Shown: piece by piece, positions 41,225-48,843 of the stretch
Layout of the letters: every line of letters starts with the position of its first letter
Position numbering within the stretch: position 1 is the stretch's first letter
DNA from: Catenulispora rubra
Lineage (GTDB): Bacteria > Actinomycetota > Actinomycetes > Streptomycetales > Catenulisporaceae
NCBI RefSeq assembly: GCF_015356825.1
Contig: NZ_JAACYW010000014.1
Location: forward strand, 1-64,000
Length of the DNA stretch: 64,000 nt
Direction: 5' to 3'
Program-made: the position numbers and the translations under genes
The notes under the pieces: model-generated
Seen by the model: the letters and a program-made list of their open reading frames with translations, nothing else
Told to the model about the DNA's origin: nothing
Database searches by the model: none

Positions 41225-43009
41225 CTAGCCGTTCAGGAACTCCACCGGGACCATGACCAGCCGCGACCGGACGAACTCGCCGAGGCCCTTGGCCTGCGGA
41301 TCGGCGCGCGTCGAGGCCGCCACCCCGTCGCCGAGCATGCCGTAGACGACGAAGTTCAGCGCTCGCAGGTTCGGCAGCTCGAAGCGCTCCACCCGCAGGT
41401 CGCAGCACTCCGGGACGAGCTTCTGGAACGTGTCCACGTCCAGCGTCTCGCGCAGCCAGGCGTAGGCGCGGTCGGTGCGCGTCCACAGCCCGACGTTGGC
41501 GTTCCCGCCCTTGTCACCGGAACGGGCACCGCAGACCAGGCCGAGCGGAGCCAGCCGCTTCATCCCGTCGGAGAAGAAGGGCTCCGGCGGACGCGGCGCG
41601 CCCAGATGCAGCGGCATCCCCATCGGCCGGCGGCAGGGCCGGATCTCCAGGCGCTCGCCGGTGGGCAGCACGGCGACGTGGGAGACGTGCCGGTCCTGGA
41701 TCAGCGTCGGCCAGTACAGGCCGTACTCGACCTCGCGCGTGGGCGGCGCGGTCGGGTGGAATCCGGAGTAGCCGGCCAGCGCCAGGCTGGTCACGGCGCC
41801 GGTGAAGGCCTGGCCGACCTTGTCCGGATCCGGGTCTTTGACCGTGATGTGCAGGTAGGCGGTGGCCTCCTCGTCGGTGCGGGCCTGCTCGGCCGGCTTG
41901 TCGCTGCGCTGGAGCCGCACGTCCACGGAGGCGAAGCGGCCGCGGCCGCCGAGCGTGTCGAAGATCTGCTGCTCGGCCAGGCCCGCCTTGGCCTCTATGT
42001 CCAGGCCGGTGATGCCGAGGATGACGGTGTTGCGGAAGCCGGCGCGGTAGTTGAAGGCGACCTTGAGCTTGTGCGGGCCGGTCATGCCCTTGGCGCCGCG
42101 GATCTCGACGCGGTCCGGAGCCTGCTGCGTCACGCGCAGGGTGTCGAAGTGCGCGGTGACGTCAGGGTTCGTATAGGCCGGACCTTCGATGTCGTAGAGC
42201 AGCTGCGCGGTGACCGTGCCGACCGAGACCACGCCGCCGGTGCCCGGGTGCTTGGTGATCACCGCGGAGCCGTCGTGCGCGACCTCGGCGATCGGGAAGC
42301 CGGGGACGCGGGTGTCGGGGAGCTCGTCCAGGAAGGAGTAGTTGCCGCCGGTGCACTGCGGGCCGCACTCGATGACGTGCCCGGCCACGACCGCGCCGGC
42401 CAGGGCGTCCCAGTCGTCGCCGTTCCAGCCGTGCCACCAAGCGGCCGGGCCCACGACCAGTGAAGCGTCGGTGACCCGGCCGCAGACGACGATGTCCGCG
42501 CCGCCGGCTAAGGCCGCGGCGATGCCCCAGGCGCCGAGGTAGGCGTGGGCCGAGATCGGTTCGGCGGCGTCGGAGAACGGCTCGCCGGTGTCCAGGTTCT
42601 CGAACGGGACGTTTTTGGCGCGCAGCTCGGCCAGGCGCGGGAGCAGGTCGTCGCCTTCGATGTGGGCGACCTTCAGGCGCAGGTTCAGGTGCGTGATGAG
42701 GGCCCTGAGATCGTCGGCGAGCCGCGCGGGCTCCAGCCCGCCGGCGTTGGTGACGATCTTGACGCCCTTCTCCTGGCAGGCGCCGAGCACCTGGTTCATC
42801 TGCGCCAGGAAGGAGCGCGCGTAGCCGGGGCCGCCGCGCTCACGCGCTTTATGGAGCAGCAGCGGGGTCAGCTCGGCGAGGTAGTCGCCGGTCAGGACGT
42901 CGATCGGACCCCCGTCCACCATCTCCCTGGCCGCGGACAGGCGGTCGCCGTAGAACCCGGATGAGTTGGCGATGCGTACCGGGCGCCGCGGCGGGACTTG
43001 GGTGTTCAC
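41225..43009 (-). CDS. AtuA / DUF1446 family protein (acyclic terpene utilisation-like)
   Basis: A 594-residue protein. Residues 10-445 form the DUF1446/AtuA core (VRIANSSGFYGDRLSAAREM, DIVVCGRVTDASLVVGPAAW, GGNYSFLDEL). Residues 480-594 form the AtuA-like C-terminal domain (LVCGARSGDKGGNANVGLW). AtuA is required for citronellol/geraniol degradation in Pseudomonas, but its chemistry is not well established. Here no geranyl-CoA carboxylase genes accompany it; only an aldo/keto reductase follows. It starts at ATG 43009. The upstream gap contains two nested inverted repeats. Confidence 0.85.
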   Translation of the reverse strand: MNTQVPPRRPVRIANSSGFYGDRLSAAREMVDGGPIDVLTGDYLAELTPLLLHKARERGGPGYARSFLAQMNQVLGACQEKGVKIVTNAGGLEPARLADDLRALITHLNLRLKVAHIEGDDLLPRLAELRAKNVPFENLDTGEPFSDAAEPISAHAYLGAWGIAAALAGGADIVVCGRVTDASLVVGPAAWWHGWNGDDWDALAGAVVAGHVIECGPQCTGGNYSFLDELPDTRVPGFPIAEVAHDGSAVITKHPGTGGVVSVGTVTAQLLYDIEGPAYTNPDVTAHFDTLRVTQQAPDRVEIRGAKGMTGPHKLKVAFNYRAGFRNTVILGITGLDIEAKAGLAEQQIFDTLGGRGRFASVDVRLQRSDKPAEQARTDEEATAYLHITVKDPDPDKVGQAFTGAVTSLALAGYSGFHPTAPPTREVEYGLYWPTLIQDRHVSHVAVLPTGERLEIRPCRRPMGMPLHLGAPRPPEPFFSDGMKRLAPLGLVCGARSGDKGGNANVGLWTRTDRAYAWLRETLDVDTFQKLVPECCDLRVERFELPNLRALNFVVYGMLGDGVAASTRADPQAKGLGEFVRSRLVMVPVEFLNG

Positions 43010-43160
43010 TTCACGAACTCCCTCTCAGTGTGAACCGAGTTCTCCCCGTGACTTTACTCGCGGGGTACCCCATGGCGGGCCAGTAGCGCGCAGGATTTCC
43101 TATAACGAGGTAGAGGGAATTCCGTTTGTACCGGATCGTCACGGCGTGCGGATGAGATCG

Positions 43161-43216
43161 AATCAGCCTCCGTGCTGAGACCGTCATCCCCCGGAATGAC
43201 ACTCCACAGGCTGATT
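43161..43216. other. Nested inverted repeats in the gap between the AtuA gene and the small membrane-protein gene
   Basis: AATCAGCCT (43161-43169) and AGGCTGATT (43208-43216) are perfect 9-bp complements; between them GTCAT and ATGAC (43183-43200) form a second small stem. It lies just upstream of the 43237 promoter, so an operator role is as likely as an RNA structure. Confidence 0.4.
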
Positions 43217-43236
43217 TCCCCGAAGCGTCCGCGATG

Positions 43237-43242
43237 TACCGT
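43237..43242 (+). promoter_or_regulatory. -10 element (TACCGT), probably leaderless
   Basis: TACCGT ends six bases before the ATG at 43249 and overlaps an upstream in-frame ATG at 43234, which therefore cannot be the start. No ribosome binding site is present. Confidence 0.45.
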
Positions 43243-43248
43243 CACGTC

Positions 43249-43623
43249 ATGACAGTCGACGAGCTGACTCCGCAGGAGATCGCGGCGGCCCTGGCGGCCC
43301 GCAGGGAGCTGGGCCCGGAGTACGAGCACGAGATCGCGGCGGCGCTGGCCGACAAGATGCAGCGCCGCATCGACTCCGAGCTCCTGGCCCGCACCGGGGC
43401 CGCGGACCCGTCCGACACCCCGCGGCGCCGCGAGGAGTCGGAGGTCGCCGACGCGGTGACCGCGCGCTGGACGGCCCTGGGCTCGCTGGCCGCCGGCACC
43501 GCCGTGACGATCGGCTGCAGCGGCCCGGGCTCGACGCCGGTCGTGGTGCCGATCGCCTGGGCCGGGATCATGGTGATCAACATCGCGGTGAACGTCGGAC
43601 GGCGCCGGCGGCGCAATCGCTGA
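43249..43623 (+). CDS. Small membrane-associated protein of unknown function
   Basis: A 124-residue protein that I do not recognise. The first 75 residues are charged and helical (LTPQEIAAALAARRELGPEY), resembling the cytosolic part of SHOCT/DUF-type stress proteins. Two hydrophobic segments follow (about 78-93 and 98-112), then a terminal Arg cluster (GRRRRRNR), giving an N-in/C-in hairpin in the membrane. ATG 43249 is chosen from the leaderless promoter. It is followed closely by the glyoxalase-fold gene. Confidence 0.65.
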   Translation: MTVDELTPQEIAAALAARRELGPEYEHEIAAALADKMQRRIDSELLARTGAADPSDTPRRREESEVADAVTARWTALGSLAAGTAVTIGCSGPGSTPVVVPIAWAGIMVINIAVNVGRRRRRNR

Positions 43624-43676
43624 ACGTTCACGTCGGAAGCCGCCGGCTGTGGGTGCCGCCCTGGCAGGATGGCGCC

Positions 43677-44030
43677 ATGGAACGAGTACTCGGCCTCGGT
43701 GGCCACTTCCTGCGCGCCACCGACCCGGCGGCCCTGACCGCCTGGTACCGCGACAGCCTCGGGCTGGACATCGACGAGCACGGCCAGTGGCAGCAGGAGG
43801 CCGGGCCCACGGTCTTCGCGGCCTTCGAGGCCGAGACGGACTACTTCGGCTCGCGCGAGCAGCAGGTGATGCTCAACTTCCGGGTCCGCGACCTGGACGC
43901 CATGCTCCGGCAGCTGCGGGAGAAGGGCGCCGCCGTCGACGCGGAGACGCAGGAGATGGACGGCATCGGGAAGTTCGGCTGGGTGACGGATCCGGAGGGG
44001 AACCGGATCGAGTTGTGGGAAGTGGGCTGA
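43677..44030 (+). CDS. Glyoxalase/bleomycin-resistance/dioxygenase (VOC) superfamily protein
   Basis: A 117-residue single VOC module pair. GGHFLRATDPAALTAWYRDSLGL is the first beta-alpha unit and FGWVTDPEGNRIELWEVG the second, with the metal-ligand Glu in IELWE. The first expected metal ligand His is near residue 8 (GGHF). Activity could be glyoxalase, fosfomycin/bleomycin binding or ring cleavage; small stand-alone forms are usually unassigned. ATG 43677 is preferred to the upstream GTG at 43653 because the fold starts immediately after it. Confidence 0.82.
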   Translation: MERVLGLGGHFLRATDPAALTAWYRDSLGLDIDEHGQWQQEAGPTVFAAFEAETDYFGSREQQVMLNFRVRDLDAMLRQLREKGAAVDAETQEMDGIGKFGWVTDPEGNRIELWEVG

Positions 44031-44069
44031 GGCCGGGCGGCAAAGGCTCGCCCCGCCGCCGGAACGCAA

Positions 44070-44106
44070 TCAGGGTCCGGGTCCCCTCGGAATCCGAACC
44101 CTGACC
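44070..44106. terminator. Imperfect hairpin downstream of the VOC gene
   Basis: TCAGGGT-CCGG and CCG-AACCCTGA arms face each other around a C/T-rich loop. It sits about 40 bp after the VOC gene stop and before the convergent citrate synthase gene. The stem has mismatches. Confidence 0.4.
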
Positions 44107-44192
44107 ATTACTCCGACTGGCCCAACCGCCCCGGATCCCGGAGCTTCGGAGCCTCAGTACTACAGAACTTCAGTCCTTCAGAACCCTGAACC

Positions 44193-45368
44193 TCAGCCCT
44201 CCGGCAGCGGCTGCGGCGCCGGCACGCCGGCGTAATGCGCCGCGGGCCGGATGATCTTCGAGTCCTGCGCCTGTTCGAGGATGTTCGCGCACCAGCCGAT
44301 GACGCGGGAGGTGGCGAACGTCGGAGTGAACATGTCGCGGGGGACGCCGGAGAGCTCCATCACCACGCCGGCGTAGAACTCGACGTTGGTGTAGAGCTGG
44401 CGGCCCGGCTTGAGTTCGGCGAGGGCCTTGATCACGTGCTCCTCGACGGCCACGGCGAAGTCCACCAGGGGGCCGCCGAGGCGCTGGGCGACGCCGCGGA
44501 GCATGATCGAGCGCGGGTCGTCCGTGCGGTAGACCGGATGGCCGAAGCCCATGATGCGGGCGCCAGCCTCCACCTGCTGGCGGACCCAGTCCTCGGCCTT
44601 GTCGGGGGTGCCGATCTCGTCCAGGGTGTCCAGGGCTCGCGAGGGGGCGCCGCCGTGCAGCGGGCCGGACAGCGAGCCCAGCGCGCCGGTCACGGCCGCG
44701 GCCAGGTCGGCGCCGGTGGAGGCGATGACGCGGGCGGTGAAGGTGGAGTTGTTGAAGCCGTGGTCCACGGTCGAGATCAGGTACTGCTCGATCGCGCGGG
44801 CCTGCTCGGGGGTGGGCTCGGTGCCGTTGAGCATGTAGAGGTAGTTCGCCGCGTACGACAGGTCGTCGCGCGGCTCCACCATCTCCAGGCCCTTGCCGAG
44901 CCGGTGGATCGCGGTCAGGACCGTCGGGGCCAGGGCGCTGACGTACAGCGCGTCCGCCCGGCGGGTCTGCTCGTCGATGTCGTAGATCGGCCGCATGCCG
45001 CGCTGTCCGGCCAGCAGCGGGAGCGCCGCACGCAGGCCGTTCATCGGCTCGCCGTGCACCGCCTCGGCGATGGCCGGCAGCAGTGCCTTGACCTTGTCCG
45101 GGACGTGGCGCAGCGGCGTGGTCTCGGCGATGAACGCCGCCCGCTGCCCCGCGTCGGGCAGATGCCCGTCGATCATCAGGACCCAGACGTCCTCCAGGGT
45201 CCGCTTCTCGGCCAGCTCCACCGCGTTGTACTGGCGGTAGTGGTAGAAGCCCTCCTCGCCGCGCACGTCGCCGACCTCGGTGTCGGTGACGATGACGCCG
45301 GCCAGACCGCGCGGAACCTCGACTGTGGTGACGCTCCGCGTGGGGCGAGGCTGCTCGGATTCGAGCAT
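44193..45368 (-). CDS. Citrate synthase family protein
   Basis: A 391-residue citrate/2-methylcitrate synthase-like enzyme. Active-site His are visible in VDHGFNNSTF (H203), SGPLHGGAP (H238) and GFGHPVY (H277). The motif that usually reads NVDFYSG is NVEFYAG (E330), replacing the catalytic Asp by Glu, a feature I recall in some actinobacterial CitA-type enzymes. It condenses acetyl-CoA (or propionyl-CoA) with oxaloacetate. ATG 45368 follows AAGGAGGC; the long upstream open frame is antisense noise. No methylcitrate-cycle genes are adjacent, so a plain citrate synthase or a specialised paralogue is likely. Confidence 0.88.
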   Translation of the reverse strand: MLESEQPRPTRSVTTVEVPRGLAGVIVTDTEVGDVRGEEGFYHYRQYNAVELAEKRTLEDVWVLMIDGHLPDAGQRAAFIAETTPLRHVPDKVKALLPAIAEAVHGEPMNGLRAALPLLAGQRGMRPIYDIDEQTRRADALYVSALAPTVLTAIHRLGKGLEMVEPRDDLSYAANYLYMLNGTEPTPEQARAIEQYLISTVDHGFNNSTFTARVIASTGADLAAAVTGALGSLSGPLHGGAPSRALDTLDEIGTPDKAEDWVRQQVEAGARIMGFGHPVYRTDDPRSIMLRGVAQRLGGPLVDFAVAVEEHVIKALAELKPGRQLYTNVEFYAGVVMELSGVPRDMFTPTFATSRVIGWCANILEQAQDSKIIRPAAHYAGVPAPQPLPEG

Positions 45369-45470
45369 CGTCGTGCCTCCTTGTGTGATTGTGTCGTCAC
45401 CCCGATCTTGTGCGATCCGCGCGATGCCCGTCAATCGGCGCCATTGGTGATATGTGATGATCATGGGGTG

Positions 45471-45476
45471 TACGCT
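45471..45476 (+). promoter_or_regulatory. -10 element (TACGCT), probably leaderless
   Basis: TACGCT ends six bases before the GTG at 45483. There is no ribosome binding site, which supports a leaderless transcript starting at this GTG. Confidence 0.45.
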
Positions 45477-45482
45477 GGCACT

Positions 45483-46481
45483 GTGACGGATGTGATCTCC
45501 CTCACCGGACTGGTGAAGACCTTCGGGCGGGGGTCGGCGGCCACCCGCGCGCTGGATGGTCTGGACCTGTCCGTGGCCCCCGGCGAGGTCCACGCCCTGC
45601 TCGGACCGAACGGCGCCGGCAAGTCCACCACCCTCAGGATCCTGTTGAGCCTGCTCCGCCCGGACGCCGGCGAGGTCCGCTTGTTCGGCCGCGACGCCCG
45701 CCGCGACGCCGTGGCCCTGCACCGCCGTCTGGCCTACGTCCCCGGCGATGTCGCGCTCTGGCCGGACCTGTCCGGCGGCCAGGTCCTGGCGATGCTCGCC
45801 AAGCTGCGCGGCCGCACGATCGACGCCGACCGCGCCGCCAAGCGCATGGCCGAGCTGCTGGAGCGCTTCGACCTCGACCCCGGTAAGAAAGGGCGCGCCT
45901 ACAGCAAGGGCAACCGGCAGAAGGTGATGCTGGTCGCGGCCTTCGCGTCCGAGGCGGAGCTGCTCGTTCTGGACGAGCCGACCACAGGCCTGGACCCGCT
46001 GATGGAGGCTGAGTTCCGCGCCTGCCTGAGGCAGGAGAAGGCGCGCGGGCGCACGGTCCTGCTGTCCAGCCACATCCTGTCGGAGGTCGAAGAGGTCTGC
46101 GACCGGGTCAGCATCGTGCGCCGCGGCCGGGTCGCGGAGTCCGGGACGCTGGCCGAGCTGCGGCACCTGACGCGCACGCTGGTCAGCGCGGAGCTCCAGC
46201 GGCTGCCGGAGGGGTTCGAGGACTTCGCAGGCTTCGACGGTCCGCACCAGGTGCAGGTGACGGAGCTGGGAGCCGCCGCCGGCGGGGGAGTGCGGGTGGA
46301 GTGCTCGGTCGACACCGAGCACCTGTCGGCGCTGATGGTGCTGCTCGGGACGCAGGGGGTCCGGTCGATGACGAGCCGGCCGCCGACGCTGGAGGAGCTG
46401 TTCCTGCGGCACTACGCGGATCCGGGGCGGGGGCTGGCTGAAGACGATGCTGCGCGGGAGAGCGAGACGACGGCGGCCTGA
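45483..46481 (+). CDS. ABC transporter ATP-binding protein without an adjacent permease
   Basis: A 332-residue ATPase. Walker A GPNGAGKST is near residue 43, signature YSKGNRQK near 140, Walker B LLVLDEPTTG near 162, and the H-loop in SSHILSEVEEV. The C-terminal region (about 225-310) looks like the regulatory domain of ABC-2 exporters (SAELQRLPEGF, CSVDTEHLSALM). In related clusters the next gene encodes a long ABC-2 permease, but here the next gene is on the other strand and convergent. The partner must be elsewhere or lost. The GTG at 45483 is chosen from the leaderless -10 box. Confidence 0.85.
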   Translation: MTDVISLTGLVKTFGRGSAATRALDGLDLSVAPGEVHALLGPNGAGKSTTLRILLSLLRPDAGEVRLFGRDARRDAVALHRRLAYVPGDVALWPDLSGGQVLAMLAKLRGRTIDADRAAKRMAELLERFDLDPGKKGRAYSKGNRQKVMLVAAFASEAELLVLDEPTTGLDPLMEAEFRACLRQEKARGRTVLLSSHILSEVEEVCDRVSIVRRGRVAESGTLAELRHLTRTLVSAELQRLPEGFEDFAGFDGPHQVQVTELGAAAGGGVRVECSVDTEHLSALMVLLGTQGVRSMTSRPPTLEELFLRHYADPGRGLAEDDAARESETTAA

Positions 46482-46499
46482 TGCACTCGGAGATCTGAT

Positions 46500-48002
46500 T
46501 CACTCGGACAACCGCTGCCGCTCCAGCGGCAATACGAGCTCGAACACTGTCCGCCCGGGCTCGGACGCCACCCCGACCCGCCCGCCGTGCGCCTCCGCGA
46601 CCGCCCGCGTGATCGCCAGCCCCAGCCCGGTGCTCCCCGATGCCCGCGAGCGCGCCGGGTCGCCGCGGGTGAACCGGTCGAAGACCCGGTCGGCGAGATC
46701 CGGGGCCAGTCCCGGTCCGGTGTCCTCGACCGTCAGGCGGACCCGGCCGGCGTGGACTGTGATCCCGACCGTGACCCGGGTTCCGGCCGGGGTGTGCACG
46801 CGCGCGTTGGTCACGAGGTTCGCCACCGCCTGTGCCAGCCGGTGCTGGTCGCCGGAGACCGTCACCGGGTCGGTCGGCAGGTCCAGGCGCCATTCGTGAC
46901 GCGTCGGGGTCACGCCGCCGAGCACCGTCGAGGCGCCGTCACCGTCCCCGTCGGCCTCATGGTCGGCGGCCTGAGCGTCGTCCACCGCGTCCAGCACCAG
47001 CAGCGTCAGGTCCACCTCCTTCGACTCCAGCGGCCGGCCGGCGTCCAGCCGCGCGAGCAGCAACAGGTCGTCGACGATCGTCCCCATCCGCCGGGACTCG
47101 GCCTCGATCCGCGTCAGCCCGTGCCGCGCGTCGGCGGGCAGCTCCCCGCCGCGCCGCAGCACCAGCTCGGCGTGGCCGCGGACGGCGGCCAGCGGGGTGC
47201 GCAGTTCGTGGCCGGCGTCGGCGGCGAAGTCGCGCAGCCGGCGCTCGACGGACTGCCGGCGGGCCAGCGCGTCCTCGACGTGGCCGAGCATCCGGTTCAG
47301 GGAGGCGCCGACCCTGCCGACCTCGTCGTTGCGATCCGCGTCCGGGACCCGGACGTCCAGCGCCACCTCGCCGCTGGCCAGTGACAGGGTGCTGACCCGC
47401 TCGGCGGTGCGCGTCACGCGCTCCAGCGGCCGCAGCGCCAGCCGGACCCACGCCGCGCCGCCGATCGCGGCCACCACCACCGCGCCGCCGAACAGCGCGA
47501 TCTCGGCCGTGGCCAGCTCCCGGACCGTGCTGGAGACCTGGGACAGCGGCAGGCCGGTGACCAGGACGTCGCCGTCGGCGCCGGCCACCGCGCGCATGCG
47601 GTAGGCCTTGAGCGACGACAGCCGGACGCTGTGCGCGGAGCCGTCGGTCGGCAGGGCCAGCAGGCCCCGGGAATCGGCGGCCGTCAGGCGGATCTGCCGG
47701 GTGTTGTCGCCGGTCGCGCTGGTCCCGTCGACCACGCCGGCCTGCGTCACCACGCTGTTCAGCGCGCGGGCCCCGAACGTGCCCTGCGCCTGCCCGCGGG
47801 TGTCGGCCGCGGCGAGTTCGTGCTCCAGGCTCTGCGCGTAGCGCGGCCCGACCGCCGACAACTGCTGGTCCAGCCGCGACACGAGGAACCCGCGCAGCAG
47901 GGCCGTGGTGCCCACGCCGACGCCGGCGAAGATCGCCGCCAGCAGCACCACCAGCCCGAGCGTCAGCTGCCCGCGCAGCGTCCGTGGCCGGAGCCGGATC
48001 AT
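46500..48002 (-). CDS. Two-component sensor histidine kinase
   Basis: A 500-residue membrane kinase. TM1 is at about 12-35, an extracytoplasmic sensor domain about 36-160, TM2 about 165-188, a HAMP domain to about 243, then the H-box DAGHELRTPLAAVRGHAEL with phospho-acceptor H265, N-box NLVTNARVHTP near 400 and G-boxes DTGPGLAPD and GSTGLGLAI. It belongs to the HPK/OmpR-partner class. Its start lies 13 bp after the response regulator stop, forming one operon. The stimulus is unknown; context suggests control of the divergent flavin electron-transfer genes, perhaps in response to redox or envelope conditions. Confidence 0.92.
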   Translation of the reverse strand: MIRLRPRTLRGQLTLGLVVLLAAIFAGVGVGTTALLRGFLVSRLDQQLSAVGPRYAQSLEHELAAADTRGQAQGTFGARALNSVVTQAGVVDGTSATGDNTRQIRLTAADSRGLLALPTDGSAHSVRLSSLKAYRMRAVAGADGDVLVTGLPLSQVSSTVRELATAEIALFGGAVVVAAIGGAAWVRLALRPLERVTRTAERVSTLSLASGEVALDVRVPDADRNDEVGRVGASLNRMLGHVEDALARRQSVERRLRDFAADAGHELRTPLAAVRGHAELVLRRGGELPADARHGLTRIEAESRRMGTIVDDLLLLARLDAGRPLESKEVDLTLLVLDAVDDAQAADHEADGDGDGASTVLGGVTPTRHEWRLDLPTDPVTVSGDQHRLAQAVANLVTNARVHTPAGTRVTVGITVHAGRVRLTVEDTGPGLAPDLADRVFDRFTRGDPARSRASGSTGLGLAITRAVAEAHGGRVGVASEPGRTVFELVLPLERQRLSE

Positions 48003-48015
48003 TGTTTGATCAAGG

Positions 48016-48750
48016 TCATGGAGCGGCGGCCTTGATCACGTAGCCCGCGCCGCGCACCGTGTGGATCATCGCCGGGCGGCCGGCGTCGACCTTCTTGCGC
48101 AGGTAGCTGATGTAGAGCTCCACGACGTGGGCCTGCCCGCCGTAGTCGTAGGACCACACCTCGGACAGGATCTGCGACTTGCTCAGCACCTGGCGGGGGT
48201 GCCGCATCAGGAACCACAGCAGCGCGAACTCCTTCGGGCTCAGCTCGATCGGCTCGCCGCCCCGGGTCACCTCCCGCGCGGCCTCGTCCAGCACCAGGTC
48301 GCCGACCACCAGGCAGTCCGGGCCCGCCACCCGGCCGGCCCGCCCGCGCGCGCTGCGCCGCACCAGGCTGCGCAGCCGCACCACGACCTCGTCCAGGCTG
48401 AACGGCTTGGCCACGTAGTCGTCGCCGCCGGCCGCGATCCCGGCGATCCGGTCCTCCACCGCGTCGCGCGCCGTGAGGAACAGTACCCGGACCTCCGGAC
48501 GGGAGGTGTGGATCCGCCGCATGACCTCCATGCCGTCCATGTCCGGCAGCATCATGTCCAGCACCACGGCGTCCGGCTGGTAGGTGGCCGCGGCCGAGAC
48601 CGCCTCGCGGCCGTCGTGCGCGCCGACGGCGTCCCAGCCCTCGTGCCGCAGCGCGCCGCAGACCACCTCCACCAGGTCCGGCTCGTCGTCGACGACCAGG
48701 AAGCGCCAGGGTTCGGTCTGGTTCGCGATGTTCGCAAGCATGGCGGTCAT
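48016..48750 (-). CDS. OmpR/PhoB-family response regulator
   Basis: A 244-residue regulator. The receiver domain has D21/D22, phospho-acceptor D65 in VVLDMMLPD, Thr in FLTARD and Lys in VAKPF. The C-terminal winged helix (about 145-240) includes LSPKEFALLWFLMRHPRQVL and HTVRGAGYVIK. ATG 48750 or 48741 are possible starts; the much longer open frame upstream is antisense to the ferric-reductase-like gene. It is first in the operon with the kinase and divergent from the 48844 gene, so it probably regulates both directions. Confidence 0.92.
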   Translation of the reverse strand: MTAMLANIANQTEPWRFLVVDDEPDLVEVVCGALRHEGWDAVGAHDGREAVSAAATYQPDAVVLDMMLPDMDGMEVMRRIHTSRPEVRVLFLTARDAVEDRIAGIAAGGDDYVAKPFSLDEVVVRLRSLVRRSARGRAGRVAGPDCLVVGDLVLDEAAREVTRGGEPIELSPKEFALLWFLMRHPRQVLSKSQILSEVWSYDYGGQAHVVELYISYLRKKVDAGRPAMIHTVRGAGYVIKAAAP

Positions 48751-48769
48751 CGTCCACAGCGAGCGTGAA

Positions 48770-48786
48770 GATTGGCTAAGGATTGA
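48770..48786. promoter_or_regulatory. Direct-repeat half-sites, candidate response-regulator operator
   Basis: GATTGG (48770) and GATTGA (48781) are spaced 11 bp apart, the register used by OmpR/PhoB-type dimers. They lie in the roughly 93-bp gap between the divergent response regulator and ferric-reductase-like genes. Confidence 0.35.
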
Positions 48787-48843
48787 CCTGAAACGGACGC
48801 CGTTCTGAGGAAACTCAAAGGTAGTGCTGTTTACCTCGGTCCC

